This document shows positions 49,986-60,200 of a stretch of DNA of 64,000 nucleotides, piece after piece. Under the pieces are notes generated by a model. That model was not told the origin of the DNA, did no database searches, and worked only from the letters and a program-made list of their open reading frames with translations. Numbering within the stretch: position 1 is the first letter of the stretch; each line of letters opens with the position of its first letter. The position numbers were made by a program, and so were the translations under genes. The stretch comes from Prorocentrum cordatum (taxonomy: Eukaryota > Sar > Dinophyceae > Prorocentrales > Prorocentraceae): contig CAUYUJ010016152.1 of NCBI GenBank assembly GCA_963575745.1, positions 188,545-252,544 on the forward strand. The letters are read 5' to 3'.

Positions 49986-51494
49986 CTAGTCACGGCGCGG
50001 CCTCTGCTCCCCTCCACGGGGCCATTCTGGCGACCCGCGGTGCCCTGACGGGGCCATCTCCCGCGTCACCTCGTTGGCCCGGCGGAAGCCCTGGGTCTCG
50101 TGCACGTACCTCACACCATTGTAGTGCACTGGGCCCATCACCCCTGCGTCGCAAAACGTCCTCTGCGGCTGCTTGGGAGGCTTATGCGCCTTGGGCATCT
50201 GCTGCGTGGCGGCCTGCTGCACGGTTGGCTCCTGCTTACCCTCGTTTTCTTTGACCGTCCCGCAGCCACAGCCACCGATCACCCCGATGCCTGCCGCCAG
50301 CAGCACTGCGATCGTGGCCACCACCGTCATCGCCGTCCCCACCGGGACAATGATCGCCACCGTGCCCATCTGCGGCTCCCAGCGAAGCATGGCCCCTTGA
50401 GCCTTGTCGTCAACAGTTGCCACTTCTCGGCTCTGAATCTCTCCGGCTGCCGCCGTGAGCGCCGTCACCACCAGCGCTGCGCACAGCATGCCTGCGCAGG
50501 GGATGCGGGCCTTGCAGCTGCTGCTGCGCCTGCCGGCCGCTCCTCTGCGCCTCCGCTGCTGCTCGCGCCGCCATGCAGCGCTCAGCAGCATGGCTGCCAG
50601 TAGTACCCCCGCTGCCATCGCCCAAGCTCCCAAGCCGACCGGGAGCACGAGGATCAGCAGATTCTGGCTCTCCACCGGGTTGACCTTGAGCACGTAGCCG
50701 TCTGCGCTGCCAGCTGTGGCGGCGAGCGTCGTCACGGCCAGCGCTGCTCTGGGCCAAAGCGGGGTCGGGCTCCTGCCTGCACGGCGCGCGCCCTCGGCCG
50801 CATGGGCCGGCGGCGCCGTGAGCTCAGACACATCCGTCGCCATGTTGGTCGAGATGCCGCGCATGGGCTCGTGGCTCTCCCACAGGTACCCGTGGAAGCT
50901 GTCGGAGGCCCAGCGCCCGAAGCGCTTGACGCGCTGCAGGTCGTCCACGGCGTGGTACATCGCTGTCGCGCCCCCGATGCGGAGGCTGTGCGAGCCGATC
51001 TCCTCCTTCCTCAGCCCGGCGGCAAGCCCTGCGATCGTCAGATAGTGCTGCACCTCCTCGCGACGAATAGGTGCTCCGCTCGCCCAGCGGAAGAGTGGGA
51101 GCTCCTCCTCGCTCCCTCGCAGCCTCTGCGGGTAGTGCCGCTCCAGCTGGCGGAGGGCTGCCACGGGGCACAGTGACGTGCCCGTCTCGTACTGATTCCT
51201 TACGCACCCCACGTTGTACTGGTCGGTCTTCGAGGAGGTGATGTGGAGCACCACCTCCACCGCGTCCTTGAAGGTGCAAGGCTGGTTGTCGCCATCGCGG
51301 CCCGTGACGTCCACTCCGCGCACAACGCGCTCTCGGCTCCATGTCTTCCCGGGCTGGATCAAGTACTCGGACGCCCTCGACATGAAGAAGAAGGCCACCG
51401 CCACGGCGGCCCACAAGACTGCGGTGTCCATCTCGGGGAGGTCCGTCTGGTCCTTCAAGAAGCCCTGGAGCCACAGGAGCATGCGGGGCGTCAC
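49986..51494 (-). CDS. Tyrosine recombinase catalytic half fused to membrane segments
   Basis: 502 codons. Catalytic residues: Arg40 (FFMSRASEYL), Lys89 (SSKTDQ), His169 and Arg172 (SHSLRIGG), Trp195 (GRWASD) and Tyr203 (HGYLW). The recombinase fold should end near residue 225. The rest is unusual: hydrophobic segments near 279-306, 333-350 and 377-408, a basic stretch EQQRRRRGAAGRR at 311-323, a CGCG at 409-412 and a terminal FCDAGVMGPVHYNGVRYVHE module. The frame is open without a stop between the two parts. Membrane tails on a tyrosine recombinase are not a feature I know from DIRS elements. The GTG start is artificial; translation probably comes through from the N-terminal half. Confidence 0.7.
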   Translation of the reverse strand: MTPRMLLWLQGFLKDQTDLPEMDTAVLWAAVAVAFFFMSRASEYLIQPGKTWSRERVVRGVDVTGRDGDNQPCTFKDAVEVVLHITSSKTDQYNVGCVRNQYETGTSLCPVAALRQLERHYPQRLRGSEEELPLFRWASGAPIRREEVQHYLTIAGLAAGLRKEEIGSHSLRIGGATAMYHAVDDLQRVKRFGRWASDSFHGYLWESHEPMRGISTNMATDVSELTAPPAHAAEGARRAGRSPTPLWPRAALAVTTLAATAGSADGYVLKVNPVESQNLLILVLPVGLGAWAMAAGVLLAAMLLSAAWRREQQRRRRGAAGRRSSSCKARIPCAGMLCAALVVTALTAAAGEIQSREVATVDDKAQGAMLRWEPQMGTVAIIVPVGTAMTVVATIAVLLAAGIGVIGGCGCGTVKENEGKQEPTVQQAATQQMPKAHKPPKQPQRTFCDAGVMGPVHYNGVRYVHETQGFRRANEVTREMAPSGHRGSPEWPRGGEQRPRRD

Positions 51495-52384
51495 CGGCGG
51501 CCGGCGAGCGTGGACCAGAGGCGGCCCCGGTGGAGTAGAGGGTCTGGGTACCCGACCACGAGGTGGGCGAAGCGCACCGCGAACAACTTCTGCTTGACCG
51601 TACCCTCCGTGCGCTTCAGCACCTTAGCCAACACGACGACGAAGCCCAACAATGCCTCCTCGTTAGCGTGTCGCTCCTCGCGGTCACGTCCCTCCAGCCA
51701 GGGCGACTCTCCCTGGGCTGCTCTGAAACTCTGCCACTGCTTCCAGCCGGTCTCGTAACCGGCGCGGGTTCCCTCGGACAGCCGCAGCATCAGCGCCTCG
51801 CGCCTCTGCTCCTCGATCCACCTGCCGTAGTCTTCCCCTCCCAGCATCGGGTGGTCCTGCAGGGCGATGGAGGCGCGAGCGCGGCCCAGGGCGACCGGCT
51901 TGACCAAGTCCTGGGTATCCACCTTCTTGCCCTGGTTGGGGCTCCTCTTCCGTCGTTTCTTGGGAGTGTTGACGACTGCATTCAGGTCCACCTCCTCTGC
52001 GTCGGGGGGGGGCTCGGGGCCCCGCACGAGGTCCTCCTCGATGGCCTTGAAGCGGACGCCTTGACTCCTGCGCCTCGCCTTATGGGCGTCGTCGCTCAGT
52101 ACCCCAGCGTGTTGGTCGTCCTCGGGCCTGTCGGCCTTCACCTGGAGCTCGCTCCGCGCCCATGCCCTGAGCCACCGTCGGGTTGTCTCCCAGGCGGCCG
52201 ACTCCGCGGGATCGTGACAGCCGCCTGCCCGCTGGGTGGTCTGCAACAGCGCGTCCGCGGCAGCGCCCAGTAGAGCTCTCGCCGTCTCTGGTGGCAGGGA
52301 CCTCGCTGCTTCCCGCATCAAAGTGGCCTCGGTGTCGCCTCGGGCTCGCCGCTGCACCCAAGTCGCCTCATCGCCTCCTTGCAC
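51491..52384 (-). CDS. Tyrosine recombinase, N-terminal half
   Basis: About 297 codons; the ATG-like start at 52384 is not certain because the phase is open further upstream. A helical region (EAARSLPPETARALLGAAAD) is followed by a nuclear-localisation-like PKKRRKRSP near residue 141 and by the core-binding domain: RLSEGTRAGYETGWKQWQSF, EEALLGFVVVLAKVLKRTEG and FAHLVVGYPDPLLHRGRLWS. It ends LAGRR at 51491, four bases after the next frame opens (GTG at 51494). The two halves read as one recombinase joined by a phase change at that point. Confidence 0.65.
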   Translation of the reverse strand: MQGGDEATWVQRRARGDTEATLMREAARSLPPETARALLGAAADALLQTTQRAGGCHDPAESAAWETTRRWLRAWARSELQVKADRPEDDQHAGVLSDDAHKARRRSQGVRFKAIEEDLVRGPEPPPDAEEVDLNAVVNTPKKRRKRSPNQGKKVDTQDLVKPVALGRARASIALQDHPMLGGEDYGRWIEEQRREALMLRLSEGTRAGYETGWKQWQSFRAAQGESPWLEGRDREERHANEEALLGFVVVLAKVLKRTEGTVKQKLFAVRFAHLVVGYPDPLLHRGRLWSTLAGRR

Positions 52385-52387
52385 GAT

Positions 52388-53345
52388 CCAAACCTCTTCC
52401 GGTGACAGCGCCCTGATGCGCCCGCCACTGCGTCCTGCGACGTGGATCAGGGTTCTTCCCAGTCCGCCCGGGCCCTCAGCGGGCCAGCGAACCGTGCCGA
52501 TCGGGCCGTCGACTGAGCAGACCAGATGCCGAGTGCCGGCGAGCTTGATGTGGCCGATGCCCTTGGGCAGTATCGGGTCGCGAGCCCCCTCGAGCTGCTG
52601 GGTCCCAGGTGACGCTCCCCTCGTCGTCGAGCCAGTGGTGACTGCCTTCGCTGAGCTTATCCTTCAACGCGTGCTTCACCCCATGGGGACAGCGGCGCGC
52701 CGGCGGCATACGCATGCTCGCCAGGCTGGCGCCCGCTGGCCCTCGACCTGCCACGATCAGGCTCCGAGCTCGAGCTGTCATGTCGCCGTAGTGGGTGCAG
52801 ACGACCTCCAGGTCGTACGTGCGGTGCCCCAGCTTGCGCAGCACTTTGACAACGCGGGTCAGGTCGAGCTTGCCGGGGGCATCGACTACGACGACCTGCG
52901 GCCTCGCCCGAGTGATGGAGGATGCCAACTTCTCGACTTCAAAGCCCTTCGGGTCCAGGGACAGCGTGCACATGATCCAGTCCACCCCCGTGGGGTCGCC
53001 CGTGGTCAGTTCACCGCCGAGCTGCTCCCAGGCGCGCCCGTAGGTCCCCAGTGGGCTCCCCAGCTCGAGGCCCCGGCGCCCTGCGAGAGCGAGGCTGCGT
53101 GGCACTGCTGCTGGGGTCCTCAGCGCCCGATGCCGGAGTGCTGACTCCGCAATGGGCCCGTCCTCTCCAGGCAGCCGCAAGAGGTGCTCCTTTGCTTCGG
53201 CCAGCATCTTCCCCCACTCCTCGGGCGGCTCGATGCGGGTCCACCCCTTGCGCAGGAGCTCGGAGTGGACCTTCTTGGCCTCTTCTCGCGACAGCCAGTC
53301 CGCGATGTCGTTGTGGTAGGTGCGGTGTACAGTGCGGTCGTGCTG
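52388..53345 (-). pseudogene. Second C5-methyltransferase-like domain, after RNase H
   Basis: After the RNase H end (YHNDIADWLSREEAKKVHSE) the frame reads TGVDWIMCTLSLDPKGFEVE, ARPQVVVVDAPGKLDLTRVV, KVLRKLGHRTYDLEVVCTHY and GDMTARARSLIVAGRGP. Two beta strands around a conserved turn, then L-x3-GH/GY and YGD-x5-R-x-R, mirror motifs VI-VIII of cytosine C5 methyltransferases. In the phase of the next frame, RIRALSPEEVWIVQGGDEAT resembles motif IX-X (R-x-LTPxE-x4-QG). The Pro-Cys catalytic motif is not seen (TLSLD there), so it may be inactive. The frame stops at 52476. Confidence 0.5.
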
Positions 53346-55606
53346 AACCCATGGCAAGCCTCTAGGCGCTGAACGAGGCGAATGAGATGCCGTGCAAGCG
53401 GGTGCTTGGGCCGCCTCTTGGAAATCCACGACCGCACGTTCATGTTGTCGGTGACGTAGAAGACCAGCTCGCCTTGCCACTCGCTACCCCTCGCGGCGGC
53501 TAGGGCCACAAATGCAAGCAGCTCCACGATGGCTATCGCCCAGTCCTTCTCGGCCCCTGGGTGGCTCAGCACGTCCTCCAACTGGCGGAGGAGCGGGGCG
53601 GCGTCTACGGCCATGTAGTGGGGTGGCACCGCTTTCCTGCCGGCCACTGCTCGCCCCCAGCCGATGCTGCCGATGGTCGTCGTGGTTGCGTCGCCTCCAG
53701 TCCATCTTGTCCGGGCGGCGGCTCCTGGGAGTGCCAGGCGCTCGCGCGGCCCTAGACAGGAAATGAAGCTCGCCTCGAAGGTGGACGCCCGGGCCTCGGG
53801 TGCGCCGAAGAGCACCCGCAGCAGCTCGAGGGTCTGATCCCACTCGTCCCAGGCAAGGGCGATCTCCTCGGCGCTCCCTCGGGGTTCCGCCCATGCCGCT
53901 CCGAGCCCACCGCCGAGGAGGCGGTCGATGACCGGCAGCTCGGGCTTGATAGCCGGCTGCGTGGCCACCCAGAACTGGGCTGACCCCCTCAGCTCCTGGA
54001 CGACTTTGATGGGGACTCGGCGGCATCCGTAGCGAAGCTCGTCGATCGCTAGGAGGTGGGCGGCTTTCACGCACTTGGGCTCTGGGAGCCTCGAGCGCTG
54101 CTTGTCCACGTCCAGGTAGAGGCCCCAGACCAGCTGTTCTGCCTGGAAGGTGCCCTCTTCCGCCATCTTGTCGACGTTGATCGCGTCGCCGCCCCAGACG
54201 CGCCGCATGCTCGCGTCGCAGTCGGCTGCGCTGAGCCAGGGCCTGAGGCCGACCAGTGGCTCGACCAAGACGCCGTCGTCCATCAGCCACTTGGACGACC
54301 AGCGGACCGTGTCGTTGACCGCTGGGTCCGGTGGGCGGCGCCGCTCGTGGTCCCACTTGGCACCCCAGGCGAACGCCATGTACTCGCCCGGCGACCCCGA
54401 CCACCCGAAGACCATCACGCAGTGGATCATGATCACGCGCGTGGTCAGGCCCACAGCGTCGCCCGGGAGGGAGGTGCCGAACTCGGCCACGTCCTCGTCG
54501 CGCACCCAGTGCCACTTGAAGGCCCGCGACACATCCCGCTTGGCTATTACCTGTGGCACACCCGGGTGGCGCGCGGACCACCAGAGTGACAGGCGCACAA
54601 GGGCTTCGTGCTTGGGCTGGAGCGCCGGCGGATGCAGCTCCTTGGGCGAGTCCCCATTGGCAACCCGCATATCGTGTATGGGGCGCCCTTCGCTGCTCAC
54701 CGCGCGGTCGGGCAACATCTTAGGCGCTCGCCCCGACGGGCTCTCGATGAGATCTGAGGCGGACAAGGCGGCCTCGGCCTCCGGGGTGGCCCAGAGCACG
54801 GCGCCGTAGGACGTGTCCTTCCAGGCCTTGGCGTACATCTCCAGGGCGTGGTCCCTCGCTGAAGCGTGGGGCTTGGCTATAGTACGTCGCCTGGGCTGCT
54901 GCCTCCGAACGGGGGCGCCCCTGCTCGCCATCTCCTGGAGGTGCCGCCGGTGGTCCTCCTCCAGAGCTTCGCCGAACTTGGGATCGAGTACTCCCCCGAG
55001 AGGATTCCCGAGGACGAGCTCCCGCTCCTCGCGGAGCCTCGCTGCGGCAGCCTCCACGCTCCCCGCGGCGAGGAGCAGGCGATTCCCCAGGCCCGTCACT
55101 TCCTTTACCAGCTCAGGGGCAAACTCAGCATGCTCCAGGCACCAGCGCAAGTACTCCTTGGCCTCGGGGGCTCCAGGATGAGGCGTTGCCGGCGGCGTTC
55201 GACGCTCGTCCTGGCATGCCTCTAGTCGGCTCCCGTGGTGCACGCCTTGGCTGGCATCCGCCGGCGGCACCTCGAGGCCTCCGCACCTGCGCCCTGGGTC
55301 CCTCGGGTCGGGGGCGGAGCTGCGCCCTCGGCTCTCATCTGGGGGCGACCTCGCTCGCAGCTTGCCTCGGGTGTCAGGGGCCATCGTCTCGGATGCAGAT
55401 GACTCCGAGTCGCCGGGCGCGCCTCCTGAGGGCCTCGCTCCCCCAGAGGGGGCTGCTCCCCCACTTCTCCTGCGGCTGCGGCTGCGGGCGCTAGGAACGT
55501 CTCGACCCTCGTACTCCTCGATGTAAGTCCTCTCGGTCGCGACGTAGATGGGGTCCAGGACCCCACCCCCGGCCTGTTCGTCTCGCGGGATGCCGAGGCT
55601 CTTCAT
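53340..55606 (-). CDS. Reverse transcriptase and RNase H of the minus element
   Basis: Starts at the ATGA overlap at 55606. Residues 1-145 are Ser/Arg/Pro-rich. A helical region (EYLRWCLEHAEFAPELVKEV) precedes RT: motif A VIAKRDVSRAFKWHW (353-367), motif B region GWSGSPGEYMAFAWG (401-415) and motif C KWLMDDGVLVEP (439-450). RNase H follows with WTGGDATTTTIG (Asp639), IAIVELLAFVALA (Glu695) and FYVTDNMNVRSWISK (Asp720). Near 53345 the phase changes and the last block, TYHNDIADWLSREEAKK, lies in the next frame. This single frameshift inside RNase H is either damage or a recoding site. The catalytic residues are all present. Confidence 0.75.
55603..55606 (-). promoter_or_regulatory. ATGA start-stop overlap before RT
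   Basis: On the minus strand the TGA of the acidic ORF and the ATG of the RT ORF share two bases. Such overlaps in retroelements often couple translation of the two products by termination-reinitiation. The overlap is seen directly; the coupling is inferred. Confidence 0.5.
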
Positions 55607-57123
55607 CTTGACCTTCGGCTCTCCACATAGCGCGCCAGGATCTCGCCGAGCTGGCGAGGCTCCGGCGGCAGGGGCGGGTCCGTCGGGTCGGCCCCGGGGT
55701 ATTCCTGCATCAGCACGTCGCTGATCTGCCCGATCCCGTTCAGGTACAGGATGTCCGCATGCTGAAGGTCGTAGCTCTTGCCACCCCTCCGCACGTCGTT
55801 GAAGTTCTTGACGAATCGCCGAGCGGCGTTACACTTGTGGACCCCCCCGCGGCAGGCTACGCCCGGGTGTGCCTCGGCAGCCCGGCGTCCCATCTCCTCT
55901 GAGGTGGTCTCTGGGTCTTCCTCCGCCTCGGGCGGAGGGGGGGCCTCCGGGGGCGCCTGCAGGCTGTGGGGCTCTGGGGGTGCGCTGGTGGCCCTCTGGT
56001 CCTCGCGCTCCCGCCGGCGCGCCTCGCGCTCGAGCCGGGCAGCGCGGCGGGCCTGGACCTCGTTGCGCCTGATCTCCAGCTGTCCTGCTACGCGCGCCGC
56101 GCTCAGCTCCTGGTCGCCGCCCTCGCTCGCTGCTCGAGCATGCTGCCCTTGAGCTTCGGCGAGCTGCTGCTCCACTCGCATTAGGGCACCTGAGCTCCTC
56201 GAGGTACCCCCGCTGGACGGAGGGACTGAGCTTGCTCGGATGCCACCCGCTGCTGCAGCCACCTCGCTGAACGTTGGGGCTGGTTGGTGGCCACTGCTGG
56301 CTGCTGAGCTCGCTGCGGCCCCGCTCGGCCCCGCTGCTGCTGCTGCTGCGGTTGCCCTGTCGGCGATTCTGGCCGTGACTCTCCGCTGACCCTCCTGGGC
56401 TGCAGCGCCAGGTGCTGGCTGTTGGTCTCGGTTCCACCGGGGGCTCCAACTGGTCCATTCCTTCGGCGGCTTCAGCGTGGCCCACAGCAGCAACTTCTCG
56501 CCGGGGCGCACCGCCTCCTCGTCGTCGAGGGGTGGCCCGTGTGCTCCTGCAGTATCATCATCCTCTGTGTACTCGAAGAGGTACAGCTGGTCTGCGTCGA
56601 AGAAGCCCCCGGATAGTGTCTCAGAGACCCTCAGCCTTGCCTTGACCTCTCCAGCTTCGAACGGGCCCCCCCTGAGCAGCACCCACTGGTCTCCCTGCTG
56701 CGGGACGAAAACCCGCACCGGGCTGGCCCGCGATGCCTCGTCCTCGGCCTCCCTCGCCTTCTTCTGGCGGCGGTTCTCTTCCTCTTCCTCCTCGGGGCTC
56801 TCGTCCCCGTCGCCATCGTCGTCACCACCTCCGCCAGATCCGCCCCCTCCGCGAGCAGCAGCTTCGCGTGCTTCACGCTTGCGCGCCTTGTTGCGCATCC
56901 AGCCTCCTCGCTTGCCACCTCGCTTGCCACCCCGCTTCTCGTCGCCACCCCATATGATTACGGTCGGCTCGCCGTCGGTCTCCACCTCCGCCTCCTCCTC
57001 ACCTCGGCCTTCGCCCTTTGAGCTCCTGCCGTCCTCCTCCGCCGCGTTCCTCTCCAGGTAGTCGTCCTTTGAACGACCACCTCCCCGGTGGCCCTTTGAG
57101 CCCTCGTCGAATTCGACCTCCAT
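55603..57123 (-). CDS. Extra acidic ORF of the minus element
   Basis: The open frame extends back to 57447, but the first 108 codons overlap the giant ORF and look like a shadow; Met at 57123 (MEVEFDEGSKGHRGGG) is the likely start, about 95 bases after the giant ORF stops. Residues 1-140 are highly charged, with basic and acidic runs. A compact domain follows (VRVFVPQQGDQWVLLRGGPF, AGEVKARLRVSETLSGGFFD, RPGEKLLLWATLK), then an Ala/Ser linker, a basic coiled-coil (AGQLEIRRNEVQARRAARLE) and a C-terminal block, VHKCNAARRFVKNFNDVRRG. Its TGA overlaps the next ATG as ATGA at 55603-55606. The plus copy has no equivalent. No family is recognised; an RNA-binding or assembly role is a guess. Confidence 0.55.
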   Translation of the reverse strand: MEVEFDEGSKGHRGGGRSKDDYLERNAAEEDGRSSKGEGRGEEEAEVETDGEPTVIIWGGDEKRGGKRGGKRGGWMRNKARKREAREAAARGGGGSGGGGDDDGDGDESPEEEEEENRRQKKAREAEDEASRASPVRVFVPQQGDQWVLLRGGPFEAGEVKARLRVSETLSGGFFDADQLYLFEYTEDDDTAGAHGPPLDDEEAVRPGEKLLLWATLKPPKEWTSWSPRWNRDQQPAPGAAAQEGQRRVTARIADRATAAAAAAGPSGAAASSAASSGHQPAPTFSEVAAAAGGIRASSVPPSSGGTSRSSGALMRVEQQLAEAQGQHARAASEGGDQELSAARVAGQLEIRRNEVQARRAARLEREARRREREDQRATSAPPEPHSLQAPPEAPPPPEAEEDPETTSEEMGRRAAEAHPGVACRGGVHKCNAARRFVKNFNDVRRGGKSYDLQHADILYLNGIGQISDVLMQEYPGADPTDPPLPPEPRQLGEILARYVESRRSR

Positions 57124-57217
57124 TGAGCTTCTCCATATCGAGTGGGGCAGGCAGCAGGTGTCGGTGCTCTGCTTTAGGCTGCCGCATTTCACGCTGTGCT
57201 CGTTGATGGCCCCATCT

Positions 57218-60200
57218 TCAGTACTGCCGCCCCCTCCCGCACAGGCCGGAGGCTGAAAAGAGGGGGGGGGTTTCTTGTTCCAGGGCGTCAGAACGCCCGG
57301 CCCGCGCCACCTTGCTCTCCAACTTCTCTTCCAAAGCCCGCGCCTCGGCGTCCATCGCGGCGATCTGTTGCTCCAGCTTCTCTGGGGCGGTGCCGGCAGC
57401 CGCTGCCTTAAGCACGGCTGCCCAGGCAGCGCACAGCCGCGGTGCATATTGCCCCGCGTGCTGAGTCCTCCGCATGCCCCGTAGTCCCAGTCCGAAGCCT
57501 GCGCTTCCCAACTCCCCTTTCACCGCCGCGCTGAGCTGGGGAGTACCGCTGGGAACGCGTCCTCCACCCTCCAGGTTGGGCGGGGCTTGCTTGCCGAGGG
57601 TGCAGCGGAGCTCGCCCTCGGGGGTCTTCCCGAAGTAGAGGGCCCACTGGTTCTCGGGCAAAGCGGAGTAGTGCTGCTTGGTGCGGAAGTCGATCCTCGC
57701 CCAGTGGAAATTGTCTGGGGCGGCCCGCGCGATGAGCTGGTTCACGCGGATCAGCTTGTCGTCCGGGGGCAGCGTGACGGTGGCCCCGTCGCTGTCGAGG
57801 CCGTAGCACCCGCCGGCATCGCCCAGCTTGGTGCTGAGGTTGATCAATTCGCTGGCCTCGGCCTTGCTGAGCCGCGTGCGCGCGTCGAGGTTGTAGGCTT
57901 CCACTTGGGCGTCCGTCAGATCGTACGGTGGGCCGCCCTCCAACGTGCGATGCGTGTGCTGGCCTGTGCACCTCCTGGCCAAGATCAAGGCATAGGGGTA
58001 GAGCCCGAGTGATGCCAAGCACCAGGTCCGCTTCTGATACCGATGTCGTGGCTCATCCGGTGGTGCGAGTCCCCACTCACACATGTCTATGGCGAGAACT
58101 CGGGCTCCAGTCGTGCGCATCAGGGCTCGCATGCAGGGGCGGTCCCACAGCTTGGGGTACCGCCCATCCCGTGCTGATGACTCGATGAGGAACTCTCGTC
58201 CCGCCTCGTAGCCCCGCTTCGCCCCTATGCACGCGAACTCCCCGAAGACGTTGCCGTCGATCTCGATTTGCCGCTCCCCGGTTCCATCTGTGCACTCGGA
58301 AGTCCTCGTCCTTCCTGCTGCCAGCTGCCAGGGACAATGGCTCACGCAGGGCGGGGCGAACTGCAGCACGTTGGCTTCGTCGGGACCGGGAGGCGCGCTG
58401 AACTCTTGGTACAGGCGCTCCCGTACCAGCGGGTCGCGTATGTCGAACTGCGGCCTGGGGTCCTTGCCGAGCAACGGCTGCCCGAAGTACTCGACAGACT
58501 CCCTGGTGGCGATGCCCGCATCCCTCATGGCCTGCGTCCAACGCCCTGTACCGGCGAAAATTTCCCGCGTCCTGAGCCCCCACGCGAACGCGGGCCTCAA
58601 TCGCAGAGGCTCCAAATCCCCGAAGTCTGGACACTCTACCTCGGTGGGGAGCTCGACCACGGCGGTTGCCCCGCCGGCGGCTCTCCCACGCTGCTGCTGC
58701 TGTGCTGCAACGGCTCTGCAGTGCTGGCACGGGGGAGGCTTGCTGGCCACCGCCGGACTGCCATCCTCCTCCGAGGCGAGGTACGTCTCCCAGCCCATGG
58801 TGGGGAGCTCCTTGAGGTCCTTTCCGCTCGTGGCCCAGGTGCGGATGAGCTCGTCTGCCACTCGCCGGCCGTCGGCTCCAGGCGGAGGGTGGAGGACACG
58901 CATATGCCCGCGATGGATAATCACGTGGCACTCCTGCTTGGGCTCCCCCACGGGGAGGACTGTATCGATATCCAGGTGACCCCAGTGATCCGCTCGCCAT
59001 ACTCTGAGTACCACCTCCTCCAATGCTTCGCACGGGAAGAGGGCGACACACCGGAAATCTTTGTCGTGGTCGCGATGCACTGCGTCATGAATGTGCATCC
59101 GGACCTCGGCCTCCCTGGGTGATATCCAGGGCGGAGCATCGGCGAGGCCCGCGGCCGCGTCGGTAGCCTTCTCCAGGAGGTCTCTGCGGATCTCAAGGGC
59201 CAGGTCCTTGACCTGCTGGGCGTCGGGTGGGGTCTCCAGCTGCACCCAAAGCTTGGCGGCCGCCAGGTGGACTGGGAGGCGCTGCCGTTCCTCCGAGACA
59301 CCGGCGGCCACCTGTAACCGCTTCGCGACGCACTCGTCCAAGGGCAGCTGGTCCTGGTAGTCGAGGTAGCGCCAAGTGTGGCCTTGCACTGTGACCGAGC
59401 CTTGACCCACCGACTTCTCAGCGTCCCACCGCACTGGGGTTATGATGACGTCAGGGTCAGCTCCCAGGTTGCCAGCCTTCGCCCCGAGGCGGTCCAGCAG
59501 TTCGCTAGCCTCGGCGGCCAGAGTAGGCCCGCCTTGGCGCGTCGCTTCGAGGAGCACTTGTTCAACTGAGAGCTCCTCCTCGCGCCCGCGGGCGCAGGCA
59601 AGACGTGCCAGGACATGTGACCTCATGTAGTCACTGGCATGGCTCACGGGGTCGAGCGCCCCGCTCTCCTGGACGGCCTCGAGCAGCTTCCGCTGGGCCA
59701 GGGCTCCTTCCTCTGCGCAGACACTTGTCCCAACCAGGGACGGGCTGTCGGCGCGCGGGTCCTCGAGCCAGGTCGCGTCGGGCCCTTGAGCGGCTTCCCG
59801 AAGCTCCGACTCCAGCTCGGTGCACTGGACCTCGGCGTACTCGTCGGGCGGTGCCCAACCTGTCTTAGCGGGTTGGCTCTCCGCTGCGCCAGCACCTGCG
59901 GCCCGTTTGCTGTCCGCCTCGGTCTTCGCCTGGGCCCTCAGCTGTGCGATCCTTCCGTTGACCGAAGCTGGGTCGATCTTGGCGGCGTTGCGGAGCCCAC
60001 CTCGCCTGAGGAGCTGACACTGCACGGTCCAGTGCACGTCCTTCAGGCCTTTGATGAGCTCGTGCGAGTGTGAGCACCCTTGGGCCCCCTTCTTGCAGCC
60101 TATCCAGGTCGAGCTGTCCCAGCAGAGCGGCTTGCCCTGCTTGTCGCAGGGCGCGTGCCGGACGGACAGCTTGATCTCCTGGGCGTTCAGTCGTTTGCCC

